A stretch of 50,390 nt of DNA, from the NCBI GenBank assembly GCA_947853245.1, contig CANTWP010000044.1, forward strand, positions 1 through 50,390, read 5' to 3'. Made by a program: the position numbers and the translations under genes. Below, piece after piece: positions 26,162 to 34,730 of the stretch. Each line of letters opens with the position of its first letter. Positions within the stretch are counted from its first letter, which is position 1. The DNA comes from an uncultured Bacilli bacterium (GTDB lineage Bacteria; Bacillota_I; Bacilli_A; RF39; UBA660). The notes beneath the pieces are model-generated. The model made no database searches. It saw only the letters and a program-made list of their open reading frames with translations, and was not told where the DNA came from.

Positions 26162-26817
26162 TATGTATTTAAATAATTTACAATTATATTCTTATTATTT
26201 AGTAGTTTATTTCTATTTTCAGAAAATTCCTCTGGTATATTATTAATCATTTTATCAAATTTTTTATTTAAATATCGCAGATATTGTAAATAAACCTTAT
26301 TGTTAGAATTTTTCATCAAAACCGGACCTAAAAGTAATTCTTCACTCGTATAATGTGAAATACCCTTTTGAAATTTAATTAATACATAAAAGTAATTTCC
26401 TTCAAATATTACCTTTTCATCTACTATTTGATAGCCCCAGTTACTCAAAGTCTGTCGTAATAATGGTAAATCATCATTAGACTGAATAATAGCTGAATTA
26501 AAATCTTTATTATTTAAAATATTTAAAATAGTTCTAGTTCCCATACCCGCAATTACTAAAATAGAATTACTTGGAAGAATTATATTATCAATACCATTAT
26601 TTAATAATACTGGAATATTAAGGTTATGCTTGGCAATATTCTTCTTAGCAGTAGCTACAACTGTTTGTCTAATATCAATTGCATAACAAGTAATATGTCT
26701 ATTTAACGTTAAATAAATATCAAGATAAGCATGATCACAACCAATATCATAAACAATTTGATTATCATCGATCATGCTAGAAATGGCCAACAAACGTTTA
26801 GATATATTATTATTCAC
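26161..26817 (-). CDS. trmK: tRNA (adenine(22)-N1)-methyltransferase TrmK
   Basis: A 218-residue Rossmann-fold methyltransferase that makes m1A22 in tRNA-Ser and tRNA-Tyr of Gram-positive bacteria. It has the SAM motif VYDIGCDHAYLDIYL (18-32), the IDIRQTVVATAKKN block, VIAGMGTRTILNIL and the family block around QSNDDLPLLRQTL, where a normal family member has QPN. It starts with GTG and overlaps the sigA stop by eight bases, so translation is coupled. The order dnaG-sigA-trmK is a Bacillus-like arrangement. It is slightly short at the C-terminal coiled-coil (about 235 aa in Bacillus). Confidence 0.92.
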   Translation of the reverse strand: MNNNISKRLLAISSMIDDNQIVYDIGCDHAYLDIYLTLNRHITCYAIDIRQTVVATAKKNIAKHNLNIPVLLNNGIDNIILPSNSILVIAGMGTRTILNILNNKDFNSAIIQSNDDLPLLRQTLSNWGYQIVDEKVIFEGNYFYVLIKFQKGISHYTSEELLLGPVLMKNSNNKVYLQYLRYLNKKFDKMINNIPEEFSENRNKLLNNKNIIVNYLNT

Positions 26818-27895
26818 TCATATAATCCTTTAATTTTCTTGAACGTGATGGATGACGTAATTTACGTAAAGCTTTCGCTTCTATCTGACGAATACGTTCA
26901 CGAGTAACGCCAAACATTTGTCCAACTTCCTCTAAAGTTCTAGATTTTCCATCTTCAAGTCCAAAACGTAAACGTATTACTTTTTCTTCCCGCTCAGTTA
27001 AAGTCAATAAAACTTCAGATATTTCATCTTTTAACATTTCGTTGGTAGCATATTCTTCTGGGCTCATGTTGTTTTCATCTTTAATGAAATCTCCTAAATG
27101 TGAATCATCTTCTTCACCAATTGGTGTTTCTAAACTAACTGGTTCTTGACTAATCTTATATATTTCTCTAATTTTTTCTACAGACATGCCCATTTTTTTA
27201 GCTAATTCTTCTTCACTTGGCTCACGATTTAATTCCAAAGTTAATTGTCTTTGAACACGAGCTAATTTATTAATAGTTTCAACCATATGAACTGGAACCC
27301 TAATAGTTCTTGCCTGATCGGCAATCGCACGAGTAATAGCTTGTCTAATCCACCAAGTTGCATAAGTTGAAAATTTATATCCTTTTGTTACATCAAACTT
27401 ATCAACGGCTTTCATAAGTCCAATATTACCTTCTTGAATTAAATCCAAAAATAGCATACCACGACCAACATATCTTTTAGCAATCGATACAACTAAACGT
27501 AAATTAGCTTCTGCTAAAATAGTTTTAGCTTCTTGATCACCTTGTAAAATGCGATCAGCAAGGGCCAATTCTTCATCCATAGTAAGTAATTTAATCTGAC
27601 CAATTTCTTTCAAATACATACGTACTGGATCATTTATTGTTAAATCTTTAGTTAAACTAGTATCATCTAATAATAACTTATCGCCACCATCTGGTGTCCC
27701 AGCAGCCTCTTCTTCTGATACAACTGCAATATTATTTTCATTAAATAAATTATATAATTCATCTAAAGAATCAGCATCTAAATCTAATCCTTTTAGTGAA
27801 GCCGCTAATTCCTCGTAGGTAATATACCCTTTTTCTTTACCTATTTTAACTAATTCTTGTTTTCTGTCATTAAAACTTTTTATTTCATTTATCAT
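26810..27895 (-). CDS. sigA: RNA polymerase primary sigma factor SigA (RpoD)
   Basis: A 361-residue housekeeping sigma factor. An N-terminal region 1.1-like segment (about 1-55) with an acidic stretch is followed by region 1.2 (DPVRMYLKEIGQIKLLT), region 2 with core binding and -10 recognition (MLFLDLIQEGNIGLMKAVDKF and YATWWIRQAITRAI), region 3 and region 4 with the -35 helix-turn-helix (TLEEVGQMFGVTRERIRQIEAKAL). All key residues look normal, which fits the TTGACA/TATAAT promoters seen in the window. AAGGAG precedes the ATG. It overlaps dnaG by 11 bases and trmK by eight. Confidence 0.98.
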   Translation of the reverse strand: MINEIKSFNDRKQELVKIGKEKGYITYEELAASLKGLDLDADSLDELYNLFNENNIAVVSEEEAAGTPDGGDKLLLDDTSLTKDLTINDPVRMYLKEIGQIKLLTMDEELALADRILQGDQEAKTILAEANLRLVVSIAKRYVGRGMLFLDLIQEGNIGLMKAVDKFDVTKGYKFSTYATWWIRQAITRAIADQARTIRVPVHMVETINKLARVQRQLTLELNREPSEEELAKKMGMSVEKIREIYKISQEPVSLETPIGEEDDSHLGDFIKDENNMSPEEYATNEMLKDEISEVLLTLTEREEKVIRLRFGLEDGKSRTLEEVGQMFGVTRERIRQIEAKALRKLRHPSRSRKLKDYMSE

Positions 27896-29642
27896 ATTTC
27901 TCTCTCCTTGATTTTAATTCAACTAATTTATTTCCTATCTCTAGCTTTTCTTCTAAAGTTGTCGATTGTTCTAATAGTTTATTTAAACGTTCACGTTCTA
28001 TTTCTATATTATAATCCAAAATAATATTAATATAATCTTCAATTTCCGTCATAGTGTAATCTTCTTTAACTTTATAATTGCTTACTTGCTTAATAGCATC
28101 CATATACACCTGTTCTTTATCTAAAATATATGTAATAAAATTAGCCTCGGATATTTCATGAAATTCTTTATAATAAGTAATAATCATACGATATAAATCT
28201 CGATATGATTTAGTTGGTAAACTAGATAGTTTCTTCATACACAATTCAATTACTTCTGGACTTTTTAACATATAATATATTAAATAGTTTTCTGCTTTTT
28301 CATATTTAGATAATATTTTAGATACATTTATATCTTTTGGAACTTCAGATTCCTTGATATCAGCTTTTGTTAGCTTACTTTTTAAAAAATCTGCATCTAA
28401 TCCTGCTTCTTTACTAATTTTATTAATAGTAATTTCTCTTAATATATCATCATCTATTTTATTTAATTCCAAAATGACATCATTAACATAATTAGATGTG
28501 TCTATTGTATTATTAAGATTGCGATTCTTTTTCAAATAATTTAATTTAAAATCCATAATATTAATAGGATTATTCAATTTATTTAAGAATGTTTCCTTGC
28601 CATATTTCTTTATATAATCATCCGGATCTAATCCTTCTTCTAATCTAACAACCTTAGGAGTTACACCAATTCGTGCTAGTTCATCAGAACAAGCCATTGT
28701 CGCATGTTCTCCAGCATCGTCGCCATCAAATAACAAGATTACTTCTTTCGCCATTTTTTTTATAAGCAAAGCTTGATTTTTAGTTACCGCTGTTCCCATG
28801 GTTGCAATTACATTTTTAACACCGATCGTATAGGATCTAATGACATCCATAAAGCCTTCCATAACTATTACCTGATTTTTCATTCGACATTCATCTTTAG
28901 CACGGTGATAATTATATAAAAGTTCACCTTTTTTAAATATCTCTGTTTCTCTAGTATTAATATATTTAGAAGGGCTTGTTCCATCGAATACTCTACCACT
29001 ATAACCAACAGGTTTTCCATTTAAATTATAAAGCGGAAACATTATTCTATGACAATATATATCAACTAGACCAAATTCATTTTTAGTAACTAAGCCTGTC
29101 CTTTCAATATCGTTCATACTAAATCCTTTTTTTAAAAGTAACTTAGTTAACATATCTCTATTTTTTAAAGATAGACCAATATCAAATTCTTTAATAATCT
29201 CTTCATCAATATCCCGTTTTAACAAGTACTCTTTTGCAACTATGCCTTCTTTTGTATTAAGATTATTTTGATAGAATTTTAAACTAAAATCATAAATGTC
29301 ATATAACTCTTTATTAATAGTTGTAGTGGGTATTACATTTTTAAAATCTATTTTAATATCAATGCCAGCTTTGTCCGCTAAAATCTTAATAGCTTCTATA
29401 AAACTGATATTTTCATAATCCATAACAAATTTTAGTACATTACCAGTCGCACCACAAGAAAAGCATTTATAAATTTGCTTATCTTTAGATACACTCATAC
29501 TTGGGGAATGATCATCATGAAATGGACAAACTCCAAAGAAATTTTTACCCCTTTGAATAAGTGGAATGTATTTTGATACTACATCTATTATATCAACACT
29601 ACTGCAAATATGATTTATTTCTTCTATAGATAGTCTGCTCAC
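27885..29642 (-). CDS. dnaG: DNA primase
   Basis: A 585-residue primase that makes RNA primers for replication. The zinc-binding domain is CPFHDDHSPSMSV..YKCFSCGATG (ligands Cys39, His42, Cys60, Cys63 counting from the chosen start). The TOPRIM core holds VIVMEGFMDVI and LLFDGDDAG, and the C-terminal third is the DnaB-helicase interaction domain. Several start codons are possible: GTG at 29651 is too close to the AGGGAG site, so I use the in-frame GTG at 29642, ten bases from it. It is the first gene of a dnaG-sigA-trmK macromolecular-synthesis operon. Confidence 0.96.
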   Translation of the reverse strand: MSRLSIEEINHICSSVDIIDVVSKYIPLIQRGKNFFGVCPFHDDHSPSMSVSKDKQIYKCFSCGATGNVLKFVMDYENISFIEAIKILADKAGIDIKIDFKNVIPTTTINKELYDIYDFSLKFYQNNLNTKEGIVAKEYLLKRDIDEEIIKEFDIGLSLKNRDMLTKLLLKKGFSMNDIERTGLVTKNEFGLVDIYCHRIMFPLYNLNGKPVGYSGRVFDGTSPSKYINTRETEIFKKGELLYNYHRAKDECRMKNQVIVMEGFMDVIRSYTIGVKNVIATMGTAVTKNQALLIKKMAKEVILLFDGDDAGEHATMACSDELARIGVTPKVVRLEEGLDPDDYIKKYGKETFLNKLNNPINIMDFKLNYLKKNRNLNNTIDTSNYVNDVILELNKIDDDILREITINKISKEAGLDADFLKSKLTKADIKESEVPKDINVSKILSKYEKAENYLIYYMLKSPEVIELCMKKLSSLPTKSYRDLYRMIITYYKEFHEISEANFITYILDKEQVYMDAIKQVSNYKVKEDYTMTEIEDYINIILDYNIEIERERLNKLLEQSTTLEEKLEIGNKLVELKSRREKYDK

Positions 29643-29724
29643 CAAAATCACACTCCCTAATTATAATATACGACAAAACTTTTCAATTTCCTTTTTTTTA
29701 ATGTAAAAAAATGTATTTTTTCAT

Positions 29725-29741
29725 AAATTTAGTCTAAATTT
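29725..29741. promoter_or_regulatory. Perfect dyad in the dnaG/DUF6512 intergenic region
   Basis: AAATTTAG-T-CTAAATTT is a perfect inverted repeat (8-bp arms, one central base). It lies 50 bp before the membrane-protein start and about 80 bp before dnaG. The shape fits an operator for a dimeric repressor, but no regulator can be named. Confidence 0.4.
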
Positions 29742-29791
29742 CATATTTTTCATCTATTGTACCATAATATTTAACAAAGGGTGATGTTTTT

Positions 29792-30334
29792 ATGACATTA
29801 AAACAAACAAGAATTCTAGCAGTATTTATTATTTTTATTTTGAATTTCTTCTTTCATTTTGGATATGACTGGTTACCCAATACTTTATTTTCGATATTTT
29901 TCCCAGTTAATGAGAGTATATTTGAACATATGAAGATGATTTTTTCTAGTGTGATTTTCTATGGAATAATTGATTACTTTATTCTAAAGAAAAATAATAT
30001 AAATACAAATTCAATAATATTTTCAACATTAATTACTTCGCTATCCACCGTTGGTATATTTTTAATTATTTGGTTGCCTTTATTTTACAAATTAGGGGAA
30101 AATATGTTTTTAACTATTACAATGCTGTTTATATCAATTGTTACGGGGCAAATAATAAATTATTTTCTTATAAAAAAAGAAATACATTTTAGATATTCAA
30201 GTATTATCAGCACATCTATAATTATACTGATCTATGTGGTATTAGCGTATCTTACATATAATCCTCCTAAAATAGAATTATTCTTTGATTCAAAAGAAGA
30301 AAAATATGGAATCAACACTTATGTAGTCGGATAA
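29792..30334 (+). CDS. DUF6512-type integral membrane protein
   Basis: A 180-residue membrane protein with about five helices (near 8-28, 45-62, 78-98, 103-125 and 140-160). The block HFGYDWLPN followed by FFPVNESIFEHMKMIF (about 22-52) matches a family of small Bacillota membrane proteins annotated DUF6512, in which His, Asn, Glu and His are conserved at the first loop and may bind a ligand or metal. No function is known. GGGTGAT is eight bases before the ATG. It is a single gene, divergent from dnaG, with its own terminator. Confidence 0.7.
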   Translation: MTLKQTRILAVFIIFILNFFFHFGYDWLPNTLFSIFFPVNESIFEHMKMIFSSVIFYGIIDYFILKKNNINTNSIIFSTLITSLSTVGIFLIIWLPLFYKLGENMFLTITMLFISIVTGQIINYFLIKKEIHFRYSSIISTSIIILIYVVLAYLTYNPPKIELFFDSKEEKYGINTYVVG

Positions 30335-30337
30335 TAA

Positions 30338-30368
30338 AAAACATGAAGATCTTTTCATGTTTTATTTT
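30338..30368 (+). terminator. Terminator of the DUF6512-type gene
   Basis: AAAACATGAA-6-TTCATGTTTT is a perfect 10-bp stem followed by ATTTT. It follows the stop codon by about three bases. Confidence 0.8.
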
Positions 30369-30465
30369 AAATGCTATCACAAGTCAGATTTTAAGATGCT
30401 TACAACCGAACAGAGCGCGATATATCAATAAGATTTTAATTTAATCTTTAAAATAATAGTTTAAC

Positions 30466-30494
30466 AAAAAAAGACTTTTATCAAGTCTTTTTTT
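30466..30494. terminator. Orphan terminator-like hairpin
   Basis: AAAAAAAGACTT-TTATC-AAGTCTTTTTTT is a perfect 12-bp stem with a 5-base loop, A-flanked and T-flanked. No gene ends here, so it may finish an undetected small RNA or be left over from a lost gene. Confidence 0.6.
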
Positions 30495-30520
30495 GCAGAA
30501 CAAAGTCCTATCTATATAAA

Positions 30521-30556
30521 ACGCTAATACGTTAGCGTACTTAACCAAATTGGTTA
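30521..30556. repeat. Two adjacent perfect palindromes
   Basis: ACGCTAA-TACG-TTAGCGT (30521-30538) is followed four bases later by TAACCAA-A-TTGGTTA (30542-30556). Two perfect 7-bp inverted repeats so close together suggest protein-binding or recombination sites. They lie in a decayed-looking gap next to a nuclease-family gene. Confidence 0.45.
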
Positions 30557-30788
30557 TTTAAATTTTCCTTATTAGAATATTCTTTTCTAACTAATATCAT
30601 AATGTTCTACTTTTAATATATCCATTTTAGATAAATAGTATTCATATAAAATGAATTCTTCTAATATAATACCAGCTTTCCTCATTAATAATATATTCTT
30701 TTTATTGAATTTTGTGAAAATAATTAAAATATTATAATTTTGATTAGAAAAATTTTATTGATATTTTAACAACAAAATATAAACCATT

Positions 30789-31673
30789 TTATACTAATTT
30801 GTATTCTCTAGATAATATTCTTTTATCAGAACAATATTCTAAAATAAACTTATTGTCTTTTTTACATATAATTATTCCAATTGTTTTACCTTGATTTAAT
30901 TTTTTGATATTATTATCTATATAATTCATATATACTTCTATTTGACCTATATGTTCCTTCTTTAAATCTGTTACTTTTAATTCTACAACTACATAACAAT
31001 TAAATTCTATATTATATAAAAGTAAATCTATATAATTATATTGATCTCCTAATTTGATTTTATATTCATTTCTAATGTAGCTAAAATTATTACCTAGTTC
31101 TAGCAAAAAATGATCTATATCTTCTAATATTAATTGTTTTATTATCTTTTCTGATATTTCAGAATAATTATTGCTATTTTTAATCAATATAGGATTTTTT
31201 ATAAAATCTTCGACTTTTATATTATTTTGTTCTACTAATTTATTTTTAGTATTTTTTGGTAATCTTTCGTATTCTTGTTCTCTTATTTTTTTTCTTAGTT
31301 GTCTTACAGATAAATTTTGATTTTCCGAAATGCTTATATAATACTTTATTTTTTCATTATTATTTAAAGAAAGTAATTCACAATAATGACTCCAGCTCAA
31401 TTTTCCAGACAACGTCTGGAATTTTAAATTAAATTTATAAAAATTCATCATATTATACAAACTACTTTTTGTATACCTGGTTTTTAAGTCAATAGTTAAT
31501 CTTTCTGAATATTCCTTTATAATGCCTTCACCATAATGCTTACCTGCTTCCGCTAATAACTTACCAACATTATAATAAGTGTTTAGATCACTTCTATTTT
31601 TACTATAATCTTTAACTCTCTTATATACTTCATTATTTATTAAATTATTTTTTATTTCATCATAATAGTTCAC
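30789..31673 (-). CDS. DUF1016 (YhcG-type) PD-(D/E)XK nuclease family protein, intact copy
   Basis: A 294-residue protein with the N-terminal DUF1016_N winged-helix-like domain (about 8-145; VGKLLAEAGKHYGEGIIKEYSERL, LSWSHYCELLSL) and a C-terminal PD-(D/E)XK nuclease domain (about 155-290). The active site looks complete: Asp216 in NYIDLLLY and Glu231-x-Lys233 in VVVELKV, plus GIIICKK. The family is widespread as solitary genes or in restriction/defence islands; no characterised role can be assigned here. It starts at GTG with AAGGAGG well placed and follows comEC by ten bases in the same direction, so it lies at the end of the comEA-comEC unit. A deleted paralogue lies at 14498-14821. Confidence 0.88.
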   Translation of the reverse strand: MNYYDEIKNNLINNEVYKRVKDYSKNRSDLNTYYNVGKLLAEAGKHYGEGIIKEYSERLTIDLKTRYTKSSLYNMMNFYKFNLKFQTLSGKLSWSHYCELLSLNNNEKIKYYISISENQNLSVRQLRKKIREQEYERLPKNTKNKLVEQNNIKVEDFIKNPILIKNSNNYSEISEKIIKQLILEDIDHFLLELGNNFSYIRNEYKIKLGDQYNYIDLLLYNIEFNCYVVVELKVTDLKKEHIGQIEVYMNYIDNNIKKLNQGKTIGIIICKKDNKFILEYCSDKRILSREYKLV

Positions 31674-31683
31674 TTATTCCTCC

Positions 31684-33759
31684 TTAATTAATTGTTCTAA
31701 TTTTATAATTATTTTTATTTAATTTTATTTCTACACTTCCATTTATATCTGTTCTATAAATAGTACAATAATCATCTAAACTATCTATTACAGATTCTTT
31801 TGGGTGTCCATATCTATTATTTTTACCTACTGATATTAAACAATTTTTAGGATTAATATTCTCAATAAATTCTTTACTAGATGAAGTATTAGAACCATGA
31901 TGCCCCACTTTTAGAAAATCTATATCGGTCAGACTATATTTATCTAATATGTCCTTTTCTCTTTCTATTCCAGCATCTCCCATAAATAACATCTTACTAC
32001 CATTTATTTCAGTATAAATAACACTACTATTTTCATTTTCATCATTATAGTCTTTTGTATTTAAAAAATACATTTTATTCTTACCAATATTTAATTCACT
32101 AATACAAGAATAATAAGGTATTCTCTTTTTATCTAAAACTTTAATTAAATCTTGTTCTAAGTCATTAAACTCTCCACAATTAAATATTACATTCTCTACT
32201 TTAAAGTTCTCTACTAGATTAATTGCTTCACCCATATGGTCATAATCTCCATGAGTAAATACTAAATAATTTATTTTTTTAATACCTAGCGATTTTAAAT
32301 AAGGAATAATTGTAGACTTTCCTAAAGAGTAACTGCTCCCAACGACTCCACCAGTATCTACTAGAATTATTCCTTTATTGTGTTGAAATTCTATTAATAA
32401 CGAATCTCCTTGTCCTACATCTATCATTGTAATTTTCGAAGAAGAAAATAATAATCTACTATTAAAATGCACTAAAAATAGCATAAATAATAATATATAA
32501 CCCAACTTCTTTTTCATATTCTTAAGAATAAATACTACCAATAAATAATAAAAAATTACAACAAAAATACTAGGTTTGCCAAAAATCATAATCAAAGAAA
32601 AATTACTAGTACACCATAAAGAAATAGTTTCTAAAATAGTAATAAAAAATTCATAAATAATAGTTAAACTAGGAAAAAATAATATAACAAATGATAAAGG
32701 AAAAATAACAAATGATACCAAAGGTACAAAAATTAAGTTTAATAAAGGGCTTAGAAAATTAAGTTCAAAATTATTAAACAACGATATTGGGAAACTTGCT
32801 AAAAAAGCAATACTAGAAACAAAAAATAGTTTATTAAAATAATTTTTATTTTTTAAGATATTGCTAAAATATATTAAAAAACCACTAATTATAAAACTAT
32901 ATATAAAACCAGTATTATAAATATAATATGGATTATATAATAGAAAAAAACATGACATTAATATAAATAACTTAAAAGTAGAATATGGTAAAGCCATTTT
33001 TTCTTTGATAAATAAAACTATCATAAAAATAACTGATCGCATAATTGAAGGAGAGAATCCAGCTAAAAAAGCATAAAAAATTAAAAATAAAAATAATAGT
33101 AACTGATTAAGATTCTTGTTTTTACATAATTTATTTAATATTATTAAAATAATCGATGATAAGAATCCAACATGCATCCCTGACACTGAAAACAAATGAC
33201 TAATACCATTAGTCAAATAGCTTTGTTTAATTTCTTCATCTAAATAACTAGTATCTCCTAATATAAATGCCTTAAGATAGGCAGATTGTCTACTTTTTAA
33301 TAAATGCTTGCCTATTGCAGTTTTGACACCATAAAAAAGATTTTGTTTATAATCTACAATTTTCAAATCATCTATATCTACAGTATACTTAATCTGTTTA
33401 CTTAAAAGATATTTTCGATAATTAAAAATATTAAAATTAGTATTTTCACTAGGTATTTTAACCTTACCACTTACCTTTATCTTATTACCAATTTTAATAT
33501 CTTTAATACTTTCTAAAGCAATGTCATCAGAAAAATAATAATTAGCCAAAATTCTACTTGTATTCTTAACTTGTAACTGAATTTTATTATCTCCATATTT
33601 AATAACTTCTACTATACCTATGAAATCTATATAATCATCATTATGTATTACTATGTTTTTTTGGCAAGAATATAATACATATAATAAAGAAAAACAAACA
33701 ATCAAAATTGTAAATAAATTATATCGTAATATATTTTTTAATTTTTTCAAATAATGCAT
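31684..33759 (-). CDS. comEC: DNA uptake channel protein ComEC
   Basis: A protein of about 691 residues that forms the membrane channel for single-stranded DNA in transformation. An N-terminal OB-like part (about 30-130) is followed by the Competence domain with many helices (IDYSY..NGISHLFSVSGMHVGFLS, then GFSPSIMRSVIFM) and a C-terminal metallo-beta-lactamase-like domain with VFTHGDYDHMGEA and VGHHGSNTSS, the expected metal ligands for nuclease activity. The start is uncertain: ATG at 33759 has AAAGG eight bases upstream, ATG at 33777 is possible, and a TTG at 33750 has GGTGAT upstream. All overlap the 3' end of comEA by 30-60 bases. Confidence 0.95.
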   Translation of the reverse strand: MHYLKKLKNILRYNLFTILIVCFSLLYVLYSCQKNIVIHNDDYIDFIGIVEVIKYGDNKIQLQVKNTSRILANYYFSDDIALESIKDIKIGNKIKVSGKVKIPSENTNFNIFNYRKYLLSKQIKYTVDIDDLKIVDYKQNLFYGVKTAIGKHLLKSRQSAYLKAFILGDTSYLDEEIKQSYLTNGISHLFSVSGMHVGFLSSIILIILNKLCKNKNLNQLLLFLFLIFYAFLAGFSPSIMRSVIFMIVLFIKEKMALPYSTFKLFILMSCFFLLYNPYYIYNTGFIYSFIISGFLIYFSNILKNKNYFNKLFFVSSIAFLASFPISLFNNFELNFLSPLLNLIFVPLVSFVIFPLSFVILFFPSLTIIYEFFITILETISLWCTSNFSLIMIFGKPSIFVVIFYYLLVVFILKNMKKKLGYILLFMLFLVHFNSRLLFSSSKITMIDVGQGDSLLIEFQHNKGIILVDTGGVVGSSYSLGKSTIIPYLKSLGIKKINYLVFTHGDYDHMGEAINLVENFKVENVIFNCGEFNDLEQDLIKVLDKKRIPYYSCISELNIGKNKMYFLNTKDYNDENENSSVIYTEINGSKMLFMGDAGIEREKDILDKYSLTDIDFLKVGHHGSNTSSSKEFIENINPKNCLISVGKNNRYGHPKESVIDSLDDYCTIYRTDINGSVEIKLNKNNYKIRTIN

Positions 33760-34423
33760 CACCAATACCTTTAACATTTTTTATATCTTCAATAGTTTTA
33801 AATTCTCCATTTGCATTACGGTATTTTATTATATCTGCAGCCTTACTTTCACCAATTCCAGAAATTGTCATCAATTCCTCTTTACTAGCAGTATTTAAAG
33901 ATACTTTACTTGGTGCTGTGTCTTTAATATCTTCATTATTATCTTCAATAATGACATCATCTTTGTCTATACATGCCGAATTTGAATTATCTGGACATTT
34001 ACATTCTTTTTCTATATATTCTATAATGACCTCCTGTTTATGTAATTCTTCAATCTTGTTTTTAGTATAAATAATAATAACATTACCATCTGCTAATTTT
34101 TTACTTAAATTAATAATACTAGTATCAGCATCCTTATTTAGGCCGCCACTCTTTGTAATAGCGTCTATTACCCTACTACCACTTACTAATTCATAAACTC
34201 CAGGCTTTTTTACTGCACCCTTAACATCCACAAATATTGTTTCTTTAATAAGCTCTTCAGTCGTAGTTGCTGTATTATTTAAAATTATAGGTGATTCTTT
34301 CACTACCTCTTCTATTTTATTAGAAGTACTATATAAATAAACTCCTCCTATTATCAATAATAGTAATATACCACCTAATATAAACTTCCAATATATTTGG
34401 ATCTTTTGTAAAATATTATTCAT
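33719..34423 (-). CDS. comEA: Competence DNA-binding protein ComEA
   Basis: A 234-residue membrane-anchored DNA receptor. One N-terminal helix (about 12-30) anchors it. Then come an SLBB domain (about 62-130; VDVKGAVKKPGVYEL and GGLNKDADTSIINLS), a hydrophilic linker with a CKC...C cysteine group (about 140-152), and the C-terminal double helix-hairpin-helix domain that binds double-stranded DNA (NTASKEELMTISGIGESKA and VKGIGDALFEKI). I start at the ATG that follows GAGGAGGG by four bases; an upstream ATG lies before that site. The gene order comEA-comEC is universal in Bacillota competence loci. Confidence 0.95.
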   Translation of the reverse strand: MNNILQKIQIYWKFILGGILLLLIIGGVYLYSTSNKIEEVVKESPIILNNTATTTEELIKETIFVDVKGAVKKPGVYELVSGSRVIDAITKSGGLNKDADTSIINLSKKLADGNVIIIYTKNKIEELHKQEVIIEYIEKECKCPDNSNSACIDKDDVIIEDNNEDIKDTAPSKVSLNTASKEELMTISGIGESKAADIIKYRNANGEFKTIEDIKNVKGIGDALFEKIKKYITI

Positions 34424-34480
34424 TTTATCCCTCCTCAAAGTCAATATACCGCATTAATCTTATATTTCCTTTTTATAAAG

Positions 34481-34695
34481 AAAAAAAGTATAGAAATTTC
34501 TATACTTTTTTTACACATCAATCCCAAATAATCGGCGCCACTAACGAATAAAACCTAGTCTCCTAGGTGGGTATCACATGAAATACTTTAGGATCCTTAT
34601 ATAAATACAAGTATTCAACACCATACTTCAATCAGATTCCCGATATCGTTGTTTAGTAGGTTTTTCTGAAATTGACAAACCATATTATCTAGGCT
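34481..34695 (-). ncRNA. ssrS: Structured RNA, probably 6S RNA
   Basis: A region of about 215 nt with its own promoter and terminator and no reading frame. The ends can pair: CCTAGATAAT near the 5' end with ATTATTTGGG near the 3' end (10 bp with G-U pairs), as in the closing stem of 6S RNA. Inside are an ACTAA/TTAGT stem, a long AATACTT/AAGTATT arm and a small ACCTAG-GAGA-CTAGGT hairpin in the 3' half, as expected in the 3' strand of the central bubble. It lies near aspS, where Bacillus 6S-1 RNA also lies. 6S RNA sequesters sigma-A RNA polymerase. Sequence homology could not be tested. The 34481-34512 hairpin (AAAGTATAGAAA stem with T run) is the terminator. Confidence 0.55.
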
Positions 34696-34701
34696 AAATT
34701 A

Positions 34702-34730
34702 ATTATATCATAAAGAGTGCTCTTGCACAA
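34702..34730 (-). promoter_or_regulatory. Promoter of the 6S-like RNA
   Basis: On the minus strand TTGTGC (34725-34730), a 17-bp spacer and TATAAT (34702-34707). The -35 box lies in the last codons of the ClpX-like gene, so the RNA is transcribed from its own start near 34695. Confidence 0.6.

Larger units (their letters stand above)
30369..30788. other. 420-bp gap with palindromes, an orphan terminator-like hairpin and no clear gene
   Basis: The stretch holds a GC-richer patch (GAACAGAGCGCGATA near 30408), a 12-bp stem hairpin at 30466-30494, two adjacent palindromes at 30521-30556, and AT-rich DNA up to the DUF1016 stop. On the minus strand an open frame of about 32 codons (start near 30687, MRKAGIILEEFILYEYY) has no ribosome site and may be a gene remnant. 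Nothing else is recognisable. Confidence 0.45.

Noticed and set aside
34530..34695. Possible second T-box (GTGGCGCC resembles the T-box bulge)
   Set aside because: The following terminator does not overlap the motif as a T-box requires, no synthetase gene follows, and the end-to-end stem fits 6S RNA better.
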